A program made the position numbers and the translations under genes. From Nonomuraea aurantiaca (GTDB lineage: Bacteria; Actinomycetota; Actinomycetes; Streptosporangiales; Streptosporangiaceae), in assembly GCF_020215705.1 (NCBI RefSeq), contig NZ_JAIWNB010000011.1, positions 62,001 through 126,000 of the forward strand: a stretch of 64,000 nucleotides of DNA, in the 5' to 3' direction. The notes beneath the pieces are model-generated. The model ran no database searches, was not told the DNA's origin, and saw only the letters and a program-made list of their open reading frames with translations. Below are positions 35,490 to 45,082 of this stretch, in pieces (the first letter of the stretch is position 1; each line of letters opens with the position of its first letter).

Positions 35490-36425
35490 ATGCGCGCAGT
35501 TGTCGTCCGCGCTTTCGGCGGGCCTGAAGTTCTGCAGATCGCGGACGTGCCGACGCCGGTCGCGGCAGAAGGACAGGTCCTGATCCGGGTCGAGGCCGCG
35601 ACGGTCAACCCGGTCGATCTGGCCACTCGCTCCGGTGCGCTCACCGAGGCGGGCTTGCTGCCGGTACGGGACGTGATCGGCATCGGATGGGACGTGGCCG
35701 GAACCATCGAGCAGACGGGCCCAGGCGTCACCGGTCTGGAGCGCGGGCAGCGGGTGATCGGCCTGTCCGACCGGCTGGACGTGCCGCTCGGCACTCAGGC
35801 CGAACACGTCGTCCTCGACGCGGACGCGGTCACAGCCGCGCCTGCGGGCGTCTCGCCCGTACAAGCGGCCACGCTGCCCCTGAACGGTCTCACCGCCGCA
35901 CAAGCCCTCGACGGCCTCGACCTGGACCACGGGCAGACGCTGCTGGTGACCGGGGCGGCCGGCGCCGTCGGCGGCTTCGCGATCCAACTGGCCGTCGCGC
36001 GCGGGCTCCGGGTGGTCGCGGTCGCCGGAGCCGACGACGAACCCCTCGTGCGCGAGCTCGGCGCCGAACTGTTCGTACCACGCACGGCACGGCTCGGCGA
36101 GGCGGTCCGTTCCCTTGTTCCGGGGGGCGTGCACGCGGCACTGGACGCCGCCGTGGTCGGAGCGGCCGCCCTCGACGCGGTCCGCTCGGGGGGCGCCTTC
36201 GCCGCGCTGGTGGCGGGTGGGGCGCCGCTTCCGCTGCGCGGCATCCGGGTCTTCAACCACTGGATTCGCGCTGACGGCGTCCTCCTTTCCAGGCTTGCCG
36301 CTCTGGTCGAAGCGGGCTCCCTCACGCTACGCGTGGCCGAGACCATGCCCCTCGACCAAGTCGCCGGCGCCCACGGACGCCTCGAAAAGGGCGGGCTCCG
36401 CGGCCGCCTCGTCCTCACTCTTTGA
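35490..36425 (+). CDS. Quinone oxidoreductase-like NADP-dependent dehydrogenase
   Basis: This 311-residue protein belongs to the medium-chain reductase superfamily, without the structural or catalytic zinc cysteines. VVVRAFGGPEVLQIADVPTP is the N-terminal strand pair, IGWDVAGTIEQTGPGV the GroES-like domain and LLVTGAAGAVGGFAIQLAVA the nucleotide-binding AAGAVG motif. Such enzymes reduce quinones or alkenals with NADPH. Start ATG 35490 is supported by homology and a weak GGAGAG. Confidence 0.88.
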   Translation: MRAVVVRAFGGPEVLQIADVPTPVAAEGQVLIRVEAATVNPVDLATRSGALTEAGLLPVRDVIGIGWDVAGTIEQTGPGVTGLERGQRVIGLSDRLDVPLGTQAEHVVLDADAVTAAPAGVSPVQAATLPLNGLTAAQALDGLDLDHGQTLLVTGAAGAVGGFAIQLAVARGLRVVAVAGADDEPLVRELGAELFVPRTARLGEAVRSLVPGGVHAALDAAVVGAAALDAVRSGGAFAALVAGGAPLPLRGIRVFNHWIRADGVLLSRLAALVEAGSLTLRVAETMPLDQVAGAHGRLEKGGLRGRLVLTL

Positions 36426-36599
36426 AGATCATTCCGCTAGGAGCTCTTACGCGCCCACTCCAGGCGACGGTAAGCGCCATCCCGTCTGGGTGGCTGCATC
36501 CCCTCTCGCGTGACTTGAACCTGACGTACAGGCACTCGAAGGCAGCCCGCCCGGCGCTCCCCACCGATGCCTCGATCCGGTGGCGCTGCGCCGCGACTT

Positions 36600-36918
36600 C
36601 GAAGGCGTCGTCGCCGACCTGATCGGCTTCGTCACGGCGAGCTGGCGAGAGGACCCCGACCGGCAGACACCGCTGATCGGGTACGCCGCTCCGGGGGACG
36701 CGACCCAGGCCTCGGAACTGGAACGGCTCGACTTCCCGTTCCGGGCCGCGCTCCTGCAGAACCACGGGCCGATCGTGACCGGCTCGTCAATGCGCGCGGC
36801 GGTGGACGCGGCCCTGCTCGGCCCGGCCCAGCCGTGGGCGATGGCCCCGGTCACCGCCACCGAAGGCGGCCGCCTCCACCAGGGCTTCCGCGCCGCTGTA
36901 CGGCTCAGACGCCGCTGA
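36600..36918 (+). pseudogene. C-terminal remnant of a class II aldolase
   Basis: The frame contains GYAAPGDATQASELERLDF and FRAALLQNHGPIVTGSSM, which match the late part of class II aldolase/adducin-family sugar-phosphate aldolases (OtnC-like). The HxH metal site and the preceding 100 residues are absent. The DNA back to 36426 shows no start or matching protein. I read it as a deletion remnant. Confidence 0.5.
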
Positions 36919-36980
36919 GCGATCTGCCCAAATCACACAATTTCCCCACAAGTTACATCTGGTCACTACCATTTCCCGAT

Positions 36981-37484
36981 GTGTCTCCTGAGCATCGCCA
37001 CACGACAGCCGTCTTCGTCGACCAGAGCGGTCGCCGGCGACGGCTGATCATGATCGGCTCGATCGCGTCCAGCGTGCTGGCCATCGCACTGCTCGCGGTC
37101 GTCATCGGCGGCTTGTTGTCCAACACGACGCTGTCGGTGACCGGATGGCCAGGCGATCACAAGGGCGGGATGGGCAGCACGGCCTCGCCCGATCGTTCAC
37201 CGACGCCTCGGGCGAGCCGGACCAAGCGGCCCACCCCCTTGATGACCCGCATCTCTGCGCGTCCCACTCCAAGCAGCACCCGGTCCGCCGTACGGTCGAA
37301 GGACCCGGAGACCGTACGGACCCCGTCATCGTCACCCAGCGTCAAGCCGAGCACGGCACCGGAACCGGCGCCGACCACCGAGCCCACAGCCGAACCCGTA
37401 GCCGAGCCCTCCGAGCTGCCGCCCGGCCAGAGCAGGACGCCACCGGGGCTCGACCCGGACCGGACAAAGGGGCCGAAGAAATGA
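36981..37484 (+). CDS. Single-pass membrane protein with Pro/Ser/Thr-rich tail
   Basis: This 167-residue protein has a short cytoplasmic N-terminus (SPEHRHTTAVFVDQSGRRRR), one membrane helix (MIGSIASSVLAIALLAVVIG) and a ~110-residue extracytoplasmic tail rich in Pro, Ser, Thr and Lys, as in cell-wall-spanning linkers. GTG 36981 is chosen because the frame before it is non-coding. Its stop overlaps the deacetylase/glycosyltransferase start (ATGA), so it is probably an accessory of that polysaccharide system. Confidence 0.65.
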   Translation: MSPEHRHTTAVFVDQSGRRRRLIMIGSIASSVLAIALLAVVIGGLLSNTTLSVTGWPGDHKGGMGSTASPDRSPTPRASRTKRPTPLMTRISARPTPSSTRSAVRSKDPETVRTPSSSPSVKPSTAPEPAPTTEPTAEPVAEPSELPPGQSRTPPGLDPDRTKGPKK

Positions 37485-39750
37485 GCGGCCTCGCCGACCA
37501 GGACAGGGCCCACCAGGACCAGCAGGTCTGGCCGCGCCCGGCGGTCTCCGCCTGGCAGGATCCCGCTTCGGTCCAGCGGGCGCGTCCGGCTGAGCAGGCC
37601 CGACCGCCCGCCCTCACGCCATCTCCCGCCAAACGGGCCGATCCGAGGGGCCACTGGTTCCTGCTGGCCATCGGCATGCTGCTGGCGGCCGGCGCCCTCG
37701 TACTCAACGGGTACGTGACCAACGTCGTCGGCGAGACGCGCACCGCTCCGCCCGCCACCGACCACCCTTCCCCGCAGCTCGCGGAGATGCGGCGCGGCGG
37801 ACCCGTGCTGAACCTCACAGGCAGCGAGCCCTCCAGCGCGCACCTGCCGAACAAGACGATCGCTCTCACCTTCGATGACGGCCCGGATCCCGCTTGGACG
37901 CCGACGGTGCTCGACGCTCTGAAGAAGCACGGTGCCACGGCGACGTTCTTCGTTGTCGGCTCGAAGGTCGCGAAATACCCCGAACTCACTCGGCGGATCG
38001 TCGCGGAAGGCCATGAGCTGGGCAGCCATACCTACACGCACGCCGAGCTGGCGACGGTTCCCGGCTGGCGGCTCAGGCTGGAACTGTCCCTGACGCAGAA
38101 GGCCCTGGCGGGAGCGACCGGGCTGCACACCGCCCTGGTCCGCCCGCCGTACTCCTCCACTCCTGAAGCGATCACGGGCCCGCAGTGGGAGAGCATGAAG
38201 GCGCTGGCGGCCGAGGGGTACCTCGTCACGCTGGCGGATCTCGACACCAAGGACTGGAGCCGCCCCGGCACGCGGAAGATCGTGACTTCGTCCCTACCTA
38301 CCGGGGGCCGGGGTGCGGTCGTCATGATGCACGACTCGGGTGGCGACAGGCGGCAGACCGTCGAGGCCGTCGATCTGGTCCTGAAGGAGCTCGCGGGCAA
38401 GGGCTACCGGGCGGTCACGGTGACCAAGGCCCTCGGCATGCCGTCGGCACAGCAGCAGGCCGGCGGAGCGGACCGGTTCGTCGGCTCGGCGCTGAACCTG
38501 GCCCAGCGCGCATCCGGATGGTTCACCGACGCGCTGTTGTGGGTGCTCGTCGCCGCGGGCGCGCTCACGCTGGCGCGACTGGTCTTCTTCGCCGTGCTCG
38601 CGTGGGTGCACGCCCGCCGTACGAGAGGGGGAAAGCGGCGAAGGGGACGCGCGCCCGCCTGGCCCGCGCCCCCGCCGGTGACGGTGATCGTGCCCGCCTA
38701 CAACGAGGCGGCGGGGATCCAGGCGACGGTACGCTCGCTGGCCGACACCGCCTACCAGGGCCGGTTGGAGATCCTCGTCATCGACGACGGCTCGACCGAC
38801 GCGACCGCCGAGCTGGCCACAGGTCTGGGATTGCCCAACGTACGGGTGATCCGGCAGCCCAACGGAGGCAAACCCGCGGCGCTCAACACGGGCATCGCGG
38901 AGGCCGGGCACGAGTTGCTCATCATGGTGGACGGCGACACCGTCTTCGAACCCGCGACGATCGGCCACCTGGTACGCCAGCTCTCCGACCCCACGGTCGG
39001 CGCGGTGAGCGGCAACACCAAGGTCGGCAACCGGCGAGGCATGATCGGCCGCTGGCAGCACATCGAGTACGTCATCGGGTTCAACCTCGACAGGCGTGCC
39101 TTCGAGCAGCTCGACTGCATGGCGACCGTACCGGGCGCGATCGGGGCGTTCCGGCGCTGGTGGCCCTGGGCGGCGTCAGCACCGACACGCTGGCGGAGGA
39201 CACCGACCTCACGATGGCACTGTGCCGGGCCGGATGGCGCGTGGTCTACGAGGAGAAGGCCCTGGCCTGGACCGAGGCCCCGACCACGCTCGGCCAGCTG
39301 TGGAAGCAGCGCTACCGCTGGTGCTACGGCACCATGCAGGCGATGTGGAAGCATCGGCGCGCCGTACTCGACCAGGACCCGTTCGGTCGCCGCTGCCTCG
39401 GCTACCTGGCGCTGTTCCAGGTGCTGCTGCCGCTGCTCGCACCCGTCGTCGACCTCATGGCGATCTACAGCACGGCCGTGAGCGATCCCCTGCCGGTGGT
39501 CGCGGTGTGGGCCGGGTTCGTCGTGGTACAGGCACTGACCGGCTGGTACGCGCTCCGCCTGGACGGCGAGCGCGCCTCGGCCCTGTGGGTGCTGCCTTTG
39601 CAGCAGTTCGTCTACCGCCAGCTCCTGTATCTCGTGGTAATCCAGTCATTGGCGACCGCGGTGTTGGGCGTACGGCTGCGCTGGCACACGGTACGCCGGG
39701 AAGGCACGTTCAGCACGCCCACCGCTCCGGGTCTTTTGCCATCGCCGTGA
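37481..39750 (+). pseudogene. Polysaccharide deacetylase-glycosyltransferase fusion, frameshifted
   Basis: The first frame encodes an N-terminal membrane helix, a NodB deacetylase domain (LTFDDGPDPAWTPTVLDAL, ELGSHTYTHAEL, VMMHDSGGD), two membrane helices and a GT2 domain (VIVPAYNEAAGIQATV, VIDDGSTDATAEL, MVDGDTVFE) up to GAIGAFRR near 39155. The match then continues in another frame: ALVALGGVSTDTLAEDTDL, the QRYRW motif and final membrane helices. An intact protein would be about 760 residues, a known architecture for hyaluronan/chitin-like polymer synthases that also deacetylate. The frame jump fits loss of seven bases between GGCGC repeats (inference). As it stands the product lacks the catalytic ED and QxxRW motifs. 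Confidence 0.8.
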
Positions 39751-39892
39751 GCAGCTTCGGCCGTTCTCGGCCCGAGCACCGGACCCGCGAACGGCTTGAC
39801 TCTTCCTTAGTGGGAGACCTCATGCTGCTCCCGGCGTTCCGCTCAGACAGCGGCCCCGCACACGCCGATCGCCGGCTACCGAGGAGAGCGAC

Positions 39893-40876
39893 ATGACCAT
39901 CGTGCACGGTGTCAAGGACCGTGGCTCGCAGCACTGTGAGACGACGGCCCTGGGAGTGTTGCTGCGGCATGAGGGACTTGATCTGTCCGAGCCCATGCTG
40001 TTCGGGCTCGGCTCGGGCCTGTCCTTCATCTATTGGGACAGCAAAGGCATGCCGTTCCCCTTCCTCGGAGGGCGCGTCAAGCCCTTTGAGCTCACCAGAA
40101 ACCTGGCTGCGAGGCTCGGGCTGACACTGTCCGTCGACGAGACCACCTCCCTACGCAAGGCATGGGAGAACGTGGCCGCCCAGATCGACGCCGGTCGGCC
40201 GGTCGGCCTCCAGCTCGACTCCTTCCACCTGGATTACTTCCGGTCCAAGGTGCACTTCGGCGGCCACGTCGTCGCCATGTACGGCTACGACGAGCACGAC
40301 GCCTACCTGGTGGACACCGCGCAGCAGGGAGGAGCCGTACGTACGAGCCGGGCCGGCCTGGCCATGGCGCGGGCCGAACGAGGCCCGATGACGGCCAGGA
40401 ACCGCTCGTTCTCCATCACCTTGCCGGCGCACGCGCCAGCCTGGCAGGACCAGATCATCCCCGCGATCAAAGCCTGCGCCGACGCCTTCCTCGCCCCGCC
40501 CATCGCGAACCTGGGCCACCGCGGCATCGAAAAAGCCGCGAACCAGGTGCCCAAGTGGCTGCTGCGCACCGACGATCCGCAGCGTGACCTGCCGCAAGCC
40601 GCCGTACTCATGGAGAAGGCCGGCACCGGCGGCGCCCTGTTCCGCGCCCTCTACCGCGACTTCCTCGGCGAGTGCGCCGAGCTCGTCGACGATGACCGTC
40701 TGCGCAGAGGTCACCGGCTGTACGCCGAGGCCGCCGCACTGTGGACGACCGTGGCCGACCTGATCGCGAAGGCCGGAGAGAGCGGCGACGCGGCGCACCT
40801 TGAGCAAGCCGGCGCCATCCTCCACGACCTTGCGCGGATCGAGCGGGACGCCATGCAAGCGCTGAACGAGCTTTAA
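39893..40876 (+). CDS. BtrH-like N-terminal domain / DUF4872 protein
   Basis: This 327-residue protein has an N-terminal cysteine-peptidase-like fold as in BtrH: GSQHCETTALGVLLRHEGL with the presumed nucleophile Cys, GLGSGLSFIYW, then FGGHVVAMYGYDEHDAYLVD supplying the His and Asp. The C-terminal half matches DUF4872. In butirosin synthesis BtrH moves an acyl-amino acid from a carrier protein to an aminoglycoside. Relatives here may be acyltransferases or peptidases of unknown substrate. ATG 39893 has GAGGAG six bases upstream. No carrier protein or biosynthetic cluster is adjacent. Confidence 0.8.
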   Translation: MTIVHGVKDRGSQHCETTALGVLLRHEGLDLSEPMLFGLGSGLSFIYWDSKGMPFPFLGGRVKPFELTRNLAARLGLTLSVDETTSLRKAWENVAAQIDAGRPVGLQLDSFHLDYFRSKVHFGGHVVAMYGYDEHDAYLVDTAQQGGAVRTSRAGLAMARAERGPMTARNRSFSITLPAHAPAWQDQIIPAIKACADAFLAPPIANLGHRGIEKAANQVPKWLLRTDDPQRDLPQAAVLMEKAGTGGALFRALYRDFLGECAELVDDDRLRRGHRLYAEAAALWTTVADLIAKAGESGDAAHLEQAGAILHDLARIERDAMQALNEL

Positions 40877-40909
40877 CCGCGACTCGGATTCGTTGCCATC
40901 ATCGGGGCC

Positions 40910-41860
40910 TCATGACCGCGTTCGGGCTTGGTCCGCCACCAGGGCGGCGAAACCGTCGAGATGGCGTGCGAGGGCGTACTCGAACAGGCCGTTCAGGTCC
41001 GACGCCGCTTCCTCTGGAATCGCGGCCAGCAGTGGAAACCGTCCGCTGTGGAGGAGCTCGTCGGTTCGCTTCCGCTGGGCCAGCCACCACCGGTCGAGCG
41101 TCACACCGGTCTCCTGCTCCGCTTCGACCTCATCCGCCATGGACAGAGCGATGGTGAGGACCAGTGTGTGCAGCGTGAGCGCCTCCTGAATCCCTGTCGC
41201 CAGGGGCAGCCCGAGCCCGTCGAGCGCGCGCAGGGTCCACTCGGTGTGTTCCATCATGTTGGGGACGAGCGACGGTCGAGTGAACGAGATGGCCCTCGGC
41301 AGCCAGAGGTGTCGCCGGCACAGCTCCCACTGACTGCGGGAGATCAGTTCGAGCTTGGCTCGCCACCCCTCCGGCCCCGGGATGGGCAGATCCGGTTCGC
41401 CGAAGGCTTCGTCGACCATCTGCGTCACCAGTTCGTCCTTGTTCGCCACGTGCCGGTACAGCGACATCGGACCGACACCGAGCTCGGCCGCGAGCCGCCG
41501 CATGGAGACGGCGTCGAGTCCCTCGGCGTCGGCGATCGTGATGGCGGTACGGAGAACCTGCTTCCGGTTCAGCTTGGTGATGCCGCCCTGCCGCGGCTTC
41601 AGTGGCGTGCTGGGGCCGGCCGGCTGCGGCCGGCTCGCGCGTAGGCTGACCACCGTGCCGGAACCGACCTTCGCCTCGACCAGCCCGTCGTCGCGGAGCG
41701 TCGCCATCACTTTGGTCGCGGTCGCGACCGCGACACCCCATCGCTGAGCGATCTGCCGGATGGACGGCATCCGCTCGCCGGGCCTTAGGTCGCCGGTCAG
41801 GATCCGGGTACGGATCTCCGCGACGATCCGCTGGTATGGCGGGTCCGGTCGCTGCGACAT
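40910..41860 (-). CDS. Hybrid GntR-TetR transcriptional regulator
   Basis: This 316-residue protein carries two DNA-binding domains. Residues of about 8-75 are a GntR winged helix (IVAEIRTRILTGDLRPGERM, QRWGVAVATATKVMATLRDD). About 95-150 are a TetR helix-turn-helix (VLRTAITIADAEGLDAVSMR, LAAELGVGPMSLYRHVANKD), followed by a TetR ligand-binding domain. ATG 41860 has GGGGG six bases upstream; an earlier ATG at 41920 lies inside the operator repeats and is unlikely. It probably represses itself and the divergent membrane gene at 42045. Confidence 0.85.
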   Translation of the reverse strand: MSQRPDPPYQRIVAEIRTRILTGDLRPGERMPSIRQIAQRWGVAVATATKVMATLRDDGLVEAKVGSGTVVSLRASRPQPAGPSTPLKPRQGGITKLNRKQVLRTAITIADAEGLDAVSMRRLAAELGVGPMSLYRHVANKDELVTQMVDEAFGEPDLPIPGPEGWRAKLELISRSQWELCRRHLWLPRAISFTRPSLVPNMMEHTEWTLRALDGLGLPLATGIQEALTLHTLVLTIALSMADEVEAEQETGVTLDRWWLAQRKRTDELLHSGRFPLLAAIPEEAASDLNGLFEYALARHLDGFAALVADQARTRS

Positions 41861-41904
41861 GGGTGCCCCCGATTCGTAGGTGAGGTCGCTACCTCCCGAG
41901 AAGT

Positions 41905-41937
41905 GTACTAGTCCACTCATCGCAGTACTAGTTCACT
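41905..41937. promoter_or_regulatory. Direct-repeat operator of the GntR-TetR regulator
   Basis: GTACTAGT(C/T)CACT occurs at 41905-41917 and 41925-41937, exactly 20 bases apart, about two helical turns. Each contains palindromic ACTAGT. The pair lies between the regulator and the divergent membrane-protein gene, where an autoregulatory site is expected. Confidence 0.65.
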
Positions 41938-41997
41938 TCGTGGGCTAAACCAGCAGAATAACCCGGCTTTTCTAGGCGCGATAGCTACTCTGTACGC

Positions 41998-42048
41998 ATG
42001 ACACTTGATACACCGTACGCACTGCTGCGACAGGCGGGTGCCGCATGA
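41998..42048 (+). CDS. 16-residue leader peptide overlapping the membrane-protein gene
   Basis: The frame reads MTLDTPYALLRQAGAA and its TGA overlaps the ATG of the next gene (ATGA). A TACTCT box at 41986-41991 lies six bases before this ATG, so the mRNA may start at or near the A and be leaderless. Translation of the peptide would deliver ribosomes to the main start, which has only a weak site. Inferred from spacing only. Confidence 0.4.
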   Translation: MTLDTPYALLRQAGAA

Positions 42049-43055
42049 GCCGGCCAGAGGACCCGATGCCCATCTCGTTCGCCGAAGTGCGGTCGTGGCA
42101 TCGACCGTTGATGATCATGGTGGCGGCGATGTCCGCGCTCATCGTCGTCGCGATCTTCGGCCTCCTCGCAGACGGTCGCGAGCTCATGCAGCAGTCGATC
42201 TGGGTGAAGCCGTTGAAGTTCGGGGTGTCGTTCGTCATCCATGGCGCGACGCTCGCCTGGCTGCTGCCGAAGCTTCGCAAGGCAAAGCGCACGATGTGGA
42301 CCCTCGGAACGGCCTTGGCCGTCGCCGGGCTGATCGACGTCGGCTTCATCGCGGTACAGGCCGCTCGCGGCACTTACAGCCACTTCAACACCGGCACCGA
42401 TACGTTCAACGTGATCGGACAGGTGGTCTTCTCCACCGGCGTGGTCGGGTTGTTCGGGGCGAACCTTCTCATCGCTGTCATGCTGCTGTTCCAGCGAATC
42501 GGTGAAATGGCACTCACCTGGGCCCTGCGTGCCGGGATCGGGCTGGCCGTCATGGGCATGGGGCTGGCGTCCTTCATGGTCGGGTCGGCCACGAGGACGC
42601 CCCGGATGGTCGAGGATGCTTACGGGAACCCGGTCTCGCTGGTCGGGGGGCACGGGGTGGGGGTGCCCGACGGCGACGGCATGCCGATCACGAACTGGAG
42701 CACCGTGGGTGGCGACCTGCGCGTCCCGCACTTCATCAGCCTGCACTCCATGCAGCTGTTCGTGCTCGCGGTGTTGGTTCTCACCGCCCTCGCGGCCCGG
42801 ATCAGCTGGCTGCGCGGCGAACGCACGCGCGCCCAGCTGACCGGGGTCGTCATCCTGGGCTATGCCGCGCTGTTCGCCATCACGGCGTGGCAGGCGCTAC
42901 GCGGTCAGTCGCTGATCCACCCCGACACGGCCACGTGGACCGCGCTCGCGGTGTCGGTGGCCGTGACCGCGCTGCTGGCGGCGCTGGCCATCTTGGCGGC
43001 CCGCCGCAGGGAGCCGGCCGCCGCTCGGGCGGGAAGACGGGGTTGGCGCCGATGA
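42045..43055 (+). CDS. Multi-pass membrane protein of unknown function
   Basis: This 336-residue protein has about eight or nine hydrophobic helices (MIMVAAMSALIVVAIFGLL, VIGQVVFSTGVVGLFGANLL, LALVIL-like later ones). A polar insert between helices (residues about 180-225, GNPVSLVGGHGVGVPDGDGM) contains His and Asp residues. No transporter signature is visible. It is divergent from the GntR-TetR regulator across shared operator repeats, so it may be the regulated exporter or stress protein. Confidence 0.65.
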   Translation: MSRPEDPMPISFAEVRSWHRPLMIMVAAMSALIVVAIFGLLADGRELMQQSIWVKPLKFGVSFVIHGATLAWLLPKLRKAKRTMWTLGTALAVAGLIDVGFIAVQAARGTYSHFNTGTDTFNVIGQVVFSTGVVGLFGANLLIAVMLLFQRIGEMALTWALRAGIGLAVMGMGLASFMVGSATRTPRMVEDAYGNPVSLVGGHGVGVPDGDGMPITNWSTVGGDLRVPHFISLHSMQLFVLAVLVLTALAARISWLRGERTRAQLTGVVILGYAALFAITAWQALRGQSLIHPDTATWTALAVSVAVTALLAALAILAARRREPAAARAGRRGWRR

Positions 43056-43134
43056 CAAGGACGCGGTTCTGAGTAGGGCTTACTCGTGGCGACCTCGGCT
43101 GCTGCTCTCGGCAGCGCCTCGGGGCACCGGGCCG

Positions 43135-44016
43135 TCAGCGCCTGTTCAGTCCCCGCAGCACCGGCACCCCCGTACCGGAGTCAAGTACGAGGCGGTCGCC
43201 GAGCGGTCGGGCGAGCGTGACAGTGGTCGTCGCCGTCTTGAGAATCGCCGGGCAAGGCTCGCCAGAGCTGGAGTTCTCCTCGTCCATATCGACCACCACG
43301 AGCTGGTCGGTCTCGTAAGCGCGCGCCCCGTGAACGGTGTCGCAGGCGCCGTACCCGTAGCGGAGCAGCAGTTCGTCAGGCTTGCCGGCGAGGAGGTCGA
43401 ACGCCATCACCTCTTCGGTGCCTCCCTGCATCCGTTCGGGACGGTCGGTGACGGCCGAGGGGTCGACCGCCACGTGGACCTTCTTCTGCTCGACTCCCTC
43501 GACGGTGAACAGCCAGGCAGGCACCTGGACCGTGCCGCGGCTGGTCGCGAGCGGGACCCTGCCCAGTCTGGCGCCGGTCACCCGGAGCACGCGGCATCCC
43601 TTGGCCGGGCACTCCTCCTCGATGAGGCCCGCCGCCTTGCTGAACTCCGCGTACGCGCGCGCCGCCGTGATGAGCGGCACCTGCGAGACCTTGCCGTCCG
43701 GCCATCGCACGTCCCCGCGAGCCGGGGAGTCGGCGGGCAGCTTGGCGGCCAGCCGCCAGGCGCCGTTGTGCGAGCTTCTGTTCACCCAGGCCGGGATTCG
43801 ACCCACACGGGCCCATCCGTGCGGGTTCAGCACTTCCAGCGCGACGAACCCTTCACGCCAGGCACGATCGTCGGCCGAACCCTGCCAGCGCTCCGCCACC
43901 TCCCGAGCACGCTGCTCAAACCCGTCAGACGAGGCCACCTGGGACCCGCGATGAACCCCGCCACAGGAGGAGCACACGAGCAGCACCAAGCACAGGCACG
44001 CGATCACTCGTCGCAC
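43135..44016 (-). CDS. Putative lipoprotein
   Basis: This 293-residue protein has a lipoprotein signal (VIACLCLVLLVCSSCGG). The mature part contains a run of beta strands (VQVPAWLFTVEGVEQKKVHV, DELLLRYGYGACDTV) and several Cys residues that may pair (EECPAKGC, GACDTV, GEPCPA). I do not recognise the family. GTG 44016 has GAGGAGG four bases upstream, a strong site. It stands alone. Confidence 0.7.
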   Translation of the reverse strand: MRRVIACLCLVLLVCSSCGGVHRGSQVASSDGFEQRAREVAERWQGSADDRAWREGFVALEVLNPHGWARVGRIPAWVNRSSHNGAWRLAAKLPADSPARGDVRWPDGKVSQVPLITAARAYAEFSKAAGLIEEECPAKGCRVLRVTGARLGRVPLATSRGTVQVPAWLFTVEGVEQKKVHVAVDPSAVTDRPERMQGGTEEVMAFDLLAGKPDELLLRYGYGACDTVHGARAYETDQLVVVDMDEENSSSGEPCPAILKTATTTVTLARPLGDRLVLDSGTGVPVLRGLNRR

Positions 44017-44321
44017 GAAACCTCCTCTGCACCATGATCAGCCAACGCCCGACGCTCCGCCGGGCTTTCTCCGAAAGACCCTTAACCGCACCCTCATGAA
44101 GGCACTTGGGATCTCTCCCTAGACCCATATAGCCGCCACGGATCCGCGTACCGGAAGATCGGCTTCACCCCCAGTGAGGTCATCACAGGTAGACATCTGC
44201 GTCGGGGTGCAGCGGGCTGAAAGTCCTCATTTGTGAGACTGGTTGTCGTTCGCGCGGCCGGAATCGAGTTCGCAGACGGCGAGGCCCTGGACCGCGTCGA
44301 CCGCCGCGAGCAGGGCGGAAG
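44017..44321. other. Intergenic region before the LacI fragment
   Basis: I see no intact gene here. The DNA from about 44220 to 44321 probably contains unrecognisable parts of the truncated LacI gene that follows. Confidence 0.4.
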
Positions 44322-44675
44322 GTGACCGGTCCGTTCGGATATGACGCGATCACGAGCCTGCCGGCCGACTCGGGCGTCACCGCGGTAGTGGCGGCCAACG
44401 ACCTCCTGGCCATGGGCGCGGTGCGGGCAGCGTTGTCGCGAGGCTGGACGGTACCCCAGGACCTCAGCGTTTTCGGCTGGGACGACGAGGAGATGGGGCG
44501 CTTCGCCACGCCGGCGCTCTCCACAGTCGCGGTCGATCGCGAGAAACAGGGATGTGACGCCATGCTGCGGCTCATCGCCGCCGTCCGGGGCGAGCCCGTG
44601 CCCGAGGTCGCTGAGAGCACCATCAACCAGCTCATCATCCGCGAGACAACCGGCGCCGCACGCCGTCCCACCTAA
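44322..44675 (+). pseudogene. C-terminal fragment of a LacI-family regulator
   Basis: The 117 residues match the last third of a LacI/GalR sensor domain: GVTAVVAANDLLAMGAVRAA, LSVFGWDDEEMGRFATPAL, STVAVDREKQG and a final LIIRETTGAA. The helix-turn-helix and first sensor subdomain are missing, so it cannot regulate as a repressor. No sugar genes adjoin it now. Confidence 0.8.
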
Positions 44676-45082
44676 CCTTGATCGAGCGATGCTCGCGCCC
44701 GCGGTGGGTTCGATGGGCACTGCTCCAGACGGCGCCAGGGCAAGGCGCGCACTTCACACCGTCGGCAGAAGTCTCCCGCTAGCAAGCGTATTCATGTGCA
44801 ACGGGAACAACCTCGGCGGACCCATCAAGATCGTGTACGCAGCCGCCAACAAACCCTGAGCCGCCGCAATCCCGCAGACGGGTTGACTCGCAGCCGCCAT
44901 CCAGGGGTGTTGGGACCATCCGGCCGAAATTGAACGTTGGAGATCATTTCAACAGCTCATTACTGCCATGGTGCCGATATCCACTGCTGGAACCGGTGCT
45001 ACGAGCAAGATCAGGTCTACGCGTCTACTGCGGTAGAGCGTCCTAGCGTTCAACTCCCGCCGGATGATTCCAGCATCCCGTC
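44676..45082. other. Intergenic stretch without a recognisable gene
   Basis: About 400 bases lie between the LacI remnant and the stop of the MFS gene. GC is lower than the surroundings in places. The frames found lack ribosome sites and recognisable protein content. Confidence 0.45.
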
